A stretch of 64,000 nt of DNA from Mucor racemosus (Eukaryota > Mucoromycota > Mucoromycetes > Mucorales > Mucoraceae). Below the pieces are notes generated by a model. The model made no database searches. It was not told the DNA's origin and saw only the letters and a program-made list of their open reading frames with translations. This document shows, one piece after another, positions 60,705 through 64,000 of this stretch. Location: positions 625,001-689,000 of the forward strand of contig JAPEHQ010000019.1 of NCBI GenBank assembly GCA_027405735.1, in the 5' to 3' direction. Position 1 is the first letter of the stretch. Every line of letters begins with the position of its first letter. The translations under genes were made by a program, and so were the position numbers.

Positions 60705-61170
60705 ATTAAACGAGCCGAGCCTTTTTTATGCAGCCGAGCTTTTCTCAAGGCTCGTTAAAGTTAGACGAGCTTACAAAAAAGCTCGTTCAACCTCGACGAG
60801 CTTTTTTTTGCGCGTGACTAGAGCTCGTTTACCCCAAACGAGCTTTTTTATGCAGCGACTAAAACTCATCATCTCAATGCGAGCTTTATTTTACCTTTCC
60901 AGTGACAAATATCTAAAGTAAAGCAAACTTATGAATGTCAATTGACAATTATCTAAAGTAATAATGTCATAGCATTTACTAATTATTATTTAAATTTGAA
61001 CTTTTTGAAAAGAAGTCAAAAGCTCGTCTTTCTCAAACGAGCTTTTTAAAAAAAAGTCAAAAACTCGTCTTTGTCAAACGAGCTTTTATTAAAGCTCGGC
61101 TCGAGCTCGAGTGATACAAAGCTCGGCTCGTTGTGGCGAGCTTTGGTCAAGCTCGTCCTAGGCTCGGCTC
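60705..61170. repeat. CGAGCT/AGCTCG palindrome array
   Basis: Over a dozen AGCTCG or CGAGCT motifs occur in both orientations, many pairing as short hairpins such as AGCTCGTCTTTCTCAAACGA followed by GCT. Two near-identical hairpins lie at about 61021-61048 and 61063-61087. The densest part reads AGCTCGGCTCGAGCTCGAG. A gap of AT-rich DNA at about 60900-61015 splits the array. It resembles subterminal arrays of some DNA transposons and MITEs, but no terminal repeat or target duplication was found. Confidence 0.75.
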
Positions 61171-61591
61171 GTCTTTTATACTTAAAGGTAACTACCAATT
61201 TTTTTATCACTGCAGCTATTGTGAATATTACCTCGTATCCCCTGTAGGTAATATGTCCATATTTTTTTTAGTGGTAGAATAAACGTTGTAAGCAGTGAAA
61301 AAGGATGAAATATTTGTTTGCCTCTGGAAATTCCAAATACCCCTTTCCTTTTTCTTTAAGAAAAAAATATGAGAACAATTTATAAGAACGTTTTTTATTC
61401 CAATAAAAAAACCTAACATGTATTTGAATATAAAGATGGATAATATATATTTTACTTTTATGAACCCTTTAAAATTTGTGATTTTGTAGACTTTTTTTGA
61501 ATCCGATTGCACCTCCTTATATACACTTTCCAAGTTGAACCCATTATTAGACAAATGTTGTATATTGTATTTTATACTTTGCAGAAAACAA

Positions 61592-61802
61592 GTCGTCGAA
61601 CAATTAATTATACAGTTCAACCTTAATTTTGTATGAAATTTCGATATCGGCATCTCACAGCTGCTTGAGATATTTAAAAAGCCGCGTCCGGACTGTCCGG
61701 CGATTTTTTTTTGGAAATTTACAGCTTGGAAATATTATTAGATGGCCGTATCTGGAGATTGTTCGGCATTTTTTTGGGAAGAGCAATCATCGGCAAAAAT
61801 GT
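61592..61802 (-). repeat. inverted repeat arm IR-right around CACTA element B
   Basis: Reverse-complement match to 52829-53040, including GCCGCGTCCGGACTGTCCGG, AGATGGCCGTATCTGGAGAT, GTTCGGC and GGCAAAAAT at the outer end. Confidence 0.75.
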
Positions 61803-62482
61803 GGTTTACATATTCAATTTGTAATAAAGAAAATGCCCTTTTTAAAACACACTCAGGAGTTTATAAATGAGCCAAAAAAATCTGTGAATCCAATTTCTTT
61901 TCCTTTAGTTTCAATTTTTTTAATTTGAGCTGAAAAAAGTAAGTATGATACAGTAGTAGTTATACTTTTGATTATAATTTTTGCGTCATTTTATTAGGTT
62001 GCTTTCATCTCATTCCTAAAGATCTTTTGTTCATAAAGCCTTATAATAATTACGATATACGTTTATGAACAATTTTTTCACTACTACATTAGAAACTAAT
62101 ACGGTACCCTGATTGTTTATTAAATTTCCTGAAAAAATACCCAGTGGGTGAATAATTTGTATTGTTTTATATGAATAGCAACTGATTTGATCTGTATTAT
62201 TAGCCAAACCATATAAATACTGTTTTCGTAAGGTATTAGGTATATAATAGCTATTTTTTACAATAGCATCTTCATATTGAAATAAACTAATCTATCATTA
62301 TGTTTTATTCTAGTATATATCCGATATGCTAGGGGGGCAAAATAAAAACTGAATTTTAAGTTCTAGACACCCAATAAAAATCATCAGAAAATGTGTTGAT
62401 CTCCAGAGACAAAACAAATTGATTCAATCAAAACAAGTTTCCATAAATATTATTTGACCTTTATATATACTTTCAAAATAAA

Positions 62483-62779
62483 ATGGGAAAAACAACTACA
62501 AAACAAGATATTATGGATATTCGTTGAGCATGCAAGGTCAGCGGAATTGAGAAAACAAAAAAATTTGTTAAAATAATTGATCTCGTGAATCATATAAATG
62601 ATATGAGTCTCGAAAAAAATCATACGGATATGCCTCAAAGAAAGCGAGGATCTCAAAACAGGGAAACTCAACTGGGCACTAGAAATCTGGAGGAAATGTT
62701 TGAAAAGCTCATTGAGGAACATCCTGAGACCAAGTACTGTAATATCAATAATTATTGTATCTGTTTCTTCTTCAGATAA
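62483..62779 (+). pseudogene. short coding-like fragment, interrupted
   Basis: A frame starting MGKTTTKQDIMDIR meets a TGA and continues FVKIIDLVNHIND, then DMPQRKRGSQNRETQLGTRN and EMFEKLIEEHPETK. Helical and charged; it looks like the N-terminal part of a DNA-binding or transposase-type protein. I cannot name the family. Confidence 0.35.
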
Positions 62780-63157
62780 CCCTCTTTCTTGACAGCTAGA
62801 ACGAGTGTAATCAATTCCAGCAATTTGGTTTGATATTTTTTTCTCTATTTCTCGTTGCTACAAGGAACAGTAATTAAACAAAAAAAGCGTTGCGAATACA
62901 ATTATAACTCTTTGATATTTATTAAGATATAAAGTAAAGCAAACGTTTATGGATTACCATAGCCTTTGTGATATATATACTATTTTCTAATTCTATTAAT
63001 AATACAGTAACAACATCTTCATGGTTTAGGTCTTAGTTTGAAAGTACCAGTGGTACAATTTGACATTTTAATGTTTTTTGTGATTTAAAGTTATTAGATC
63101 TTAGATGTTGACTAAGATCAATTTGGTTACTAAACAAACTTGGTATATGTAGTTTAC

Positions 63158-63590
63158 TACACTCGTTGTTTCTCCAGATATTCTTCGTATACATGACAAT
63201 TAGCCTCGTCTTGTTCTTTATTAAAATTAATCATTTGATTATCATAATTCTCTGCCATTTTATTCAATTTATCGGCATCGTTATCGTCGTGGCCAAAGAG
63301 GGCATCATTTATAATATTTTTTTACCAAAATATGTGGTTGAAGAAGAAGACGGGGAATGAGAAGTCTCACTAGTATGTTTTTCAGAAATAATAGTAGGAC
63401 CACTTCCGCAGCAGAAAAAATAAAGCCAACAGAGGAGCTCGCAAAAGGACTCTTGTAGGTTGCCAATGGCATAGCATCACCACAGGAGTTACCGGTATTA
63501 GCAACATCAGCGTTTCTATCTCCCAAGATTGGCTCTAATTCATGGTAGTGCGGACAAACTTTGAGCATTTGAGCTATACATTGTTATTCA
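63158..63590 (-). pseudogene. Myb/SANT-like DNA-binding protein remnant
   Basis: Minus-strand frames give LKVCPHYHELEPILGDR, which resembles the end of Myb/SANT-like domains of transposon-related and NAM-associated proteins (pattern CPxxxxLdxilG-R). Further on come TSETSHSPSSSSTTYFGKK in one frame and, after a shift at an A-run near 63320, DALFGHDDNDADKLNKMAEN to EEYLEKQRV and a stop at 63158-63160. At least two frame changes are needed. The N-terminal part of the domain was not found upstream. Confidence 0.45.
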
Positions 63591-64000
63591 TTAATATATA
63601 TATATTATTATTAGAAAATGACAATTGATATTTGTGTATATCACATCATTAATCACAAACTAAATGTTAAACTCGTCGTGTACATACAATTAACATTCTG
63701 TACAACCATATCAAAGCGTATTCAAAGATTGAATCAAGGAGCTTGTTGATAAACAAATCCATAAAGTTTTATATTCATGAACCAATAACTTTGCCATTTA
63801 CCAATGTACATAACAACTCCACACATTTAATTAACCTTTCTAGATAATCATTGGTCAGCAACAATAATCCATAACTTATAGATTTCCATTTCCTTTAGAT
63901 TAAACAGTTGATATAATAAATAGCATACGATTTTCCATAGCCACGAAGATCTTTATCTTCTTATTTTGAAAAGAATAAACGATATCTTATATATTATCCT
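63591..64000. other. window end, no feature seen
   Basis: AT-rich sequence with a TA stretch at about 63594-63605. No coding frame, RNA gene or repeat recognised. Confidence 0.5.

Larger units (their letters stand above)
60392..63157. other. repeat-rich flank downstream of CACTA element B
   Basis: Holds a tRNA-like sequence (about 60598-60668), the CGAGCT array (60705-61170), the right inverted repeat (61592-61802) and a short coding-like fragment (62483-62779). The rest is AT-rich with nothing recognised. Confidence 0.55.

Noticed and set aside
62800..63170. Possible third L2-type LTR
   Set aside because: A few words such as ATTTATTAAGATATAAAGTA recall the L2 LTR, but ends, length and target duplication could not be found.

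Overview
The window is eukaryotic and almost certainly fungal. It is AT-rich, its genes are cut by many 50-80 bp introns with GTAAGT-like donors, and it carries fungal families (Pho88/Snd3, Pbs2/Wis1 MAPKK, Pap1/Yap1-type bZIP with Cys-rich domains, CLU1). The intron style, the SAM+HMG protein and the transposon load suggest Mucoromycota, probably Mucorales; that placement is inference. All exon structures were built by hand from splice signals and reading-frame continuity.

Layout. 1-238 is the end of a PHO88/SND3-like gene. 4395-5286 (+) is a small gene of nine exons, seven of them 6-33 nt long and all phase 0, encoding a coiled coil with a C-terminal membrane segment. 5529-6966 (-) is an UNC93-like transporter and 7761-10267 (-) a redox-type bZIP factor. 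11549-16278 holds a complete-ended Tc1/mariner-like element, an inverted 808-bp fragment of the same element, and two unrecognised genes between them. 18623-25449 (-) is the densest part: SurE phosphatase, Rab6/Ypt6 GTPase, Pbs2-type MAPKK, a coiled-coil protein and a small secreted protein.

25450-34300 is repeat-rich. It includes a 3.4-kb CACTA element (27251-30699) holding a solo LTR. 34312-35001 (-) is a secreted isochorismatase-like enzyme, 38184-40292 (-) a SAM+HMG-box protein, 43624-47729 (-) CLU1, 48895-49797 (-) a membrane-anchored coiled-coil protein and 50818-51518 (+) a glutathione S-transferase. From 52271 to the end mobile DNA dominates: a 7.2-kb CACTA element (53177-60391) with a frameshifted Tnp2-like transposase and a divergent second gene, two solo LTRs inside it, about 210-bp inverted repeats outside it, a CGAGCT palindrome array and a broken SANT-like gene.

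The host genes are ordinary eukaryotic functions: ER targeting, Golgi trafficking, osmotic and oxidative stress signalling, mitochondria-related translation and detoxification. They show no operon-like arrangement. The most unusual items are the microexon gene at 4395 and the nested transposons, where the two CACTA copies preserve each other's empty insertion sites.
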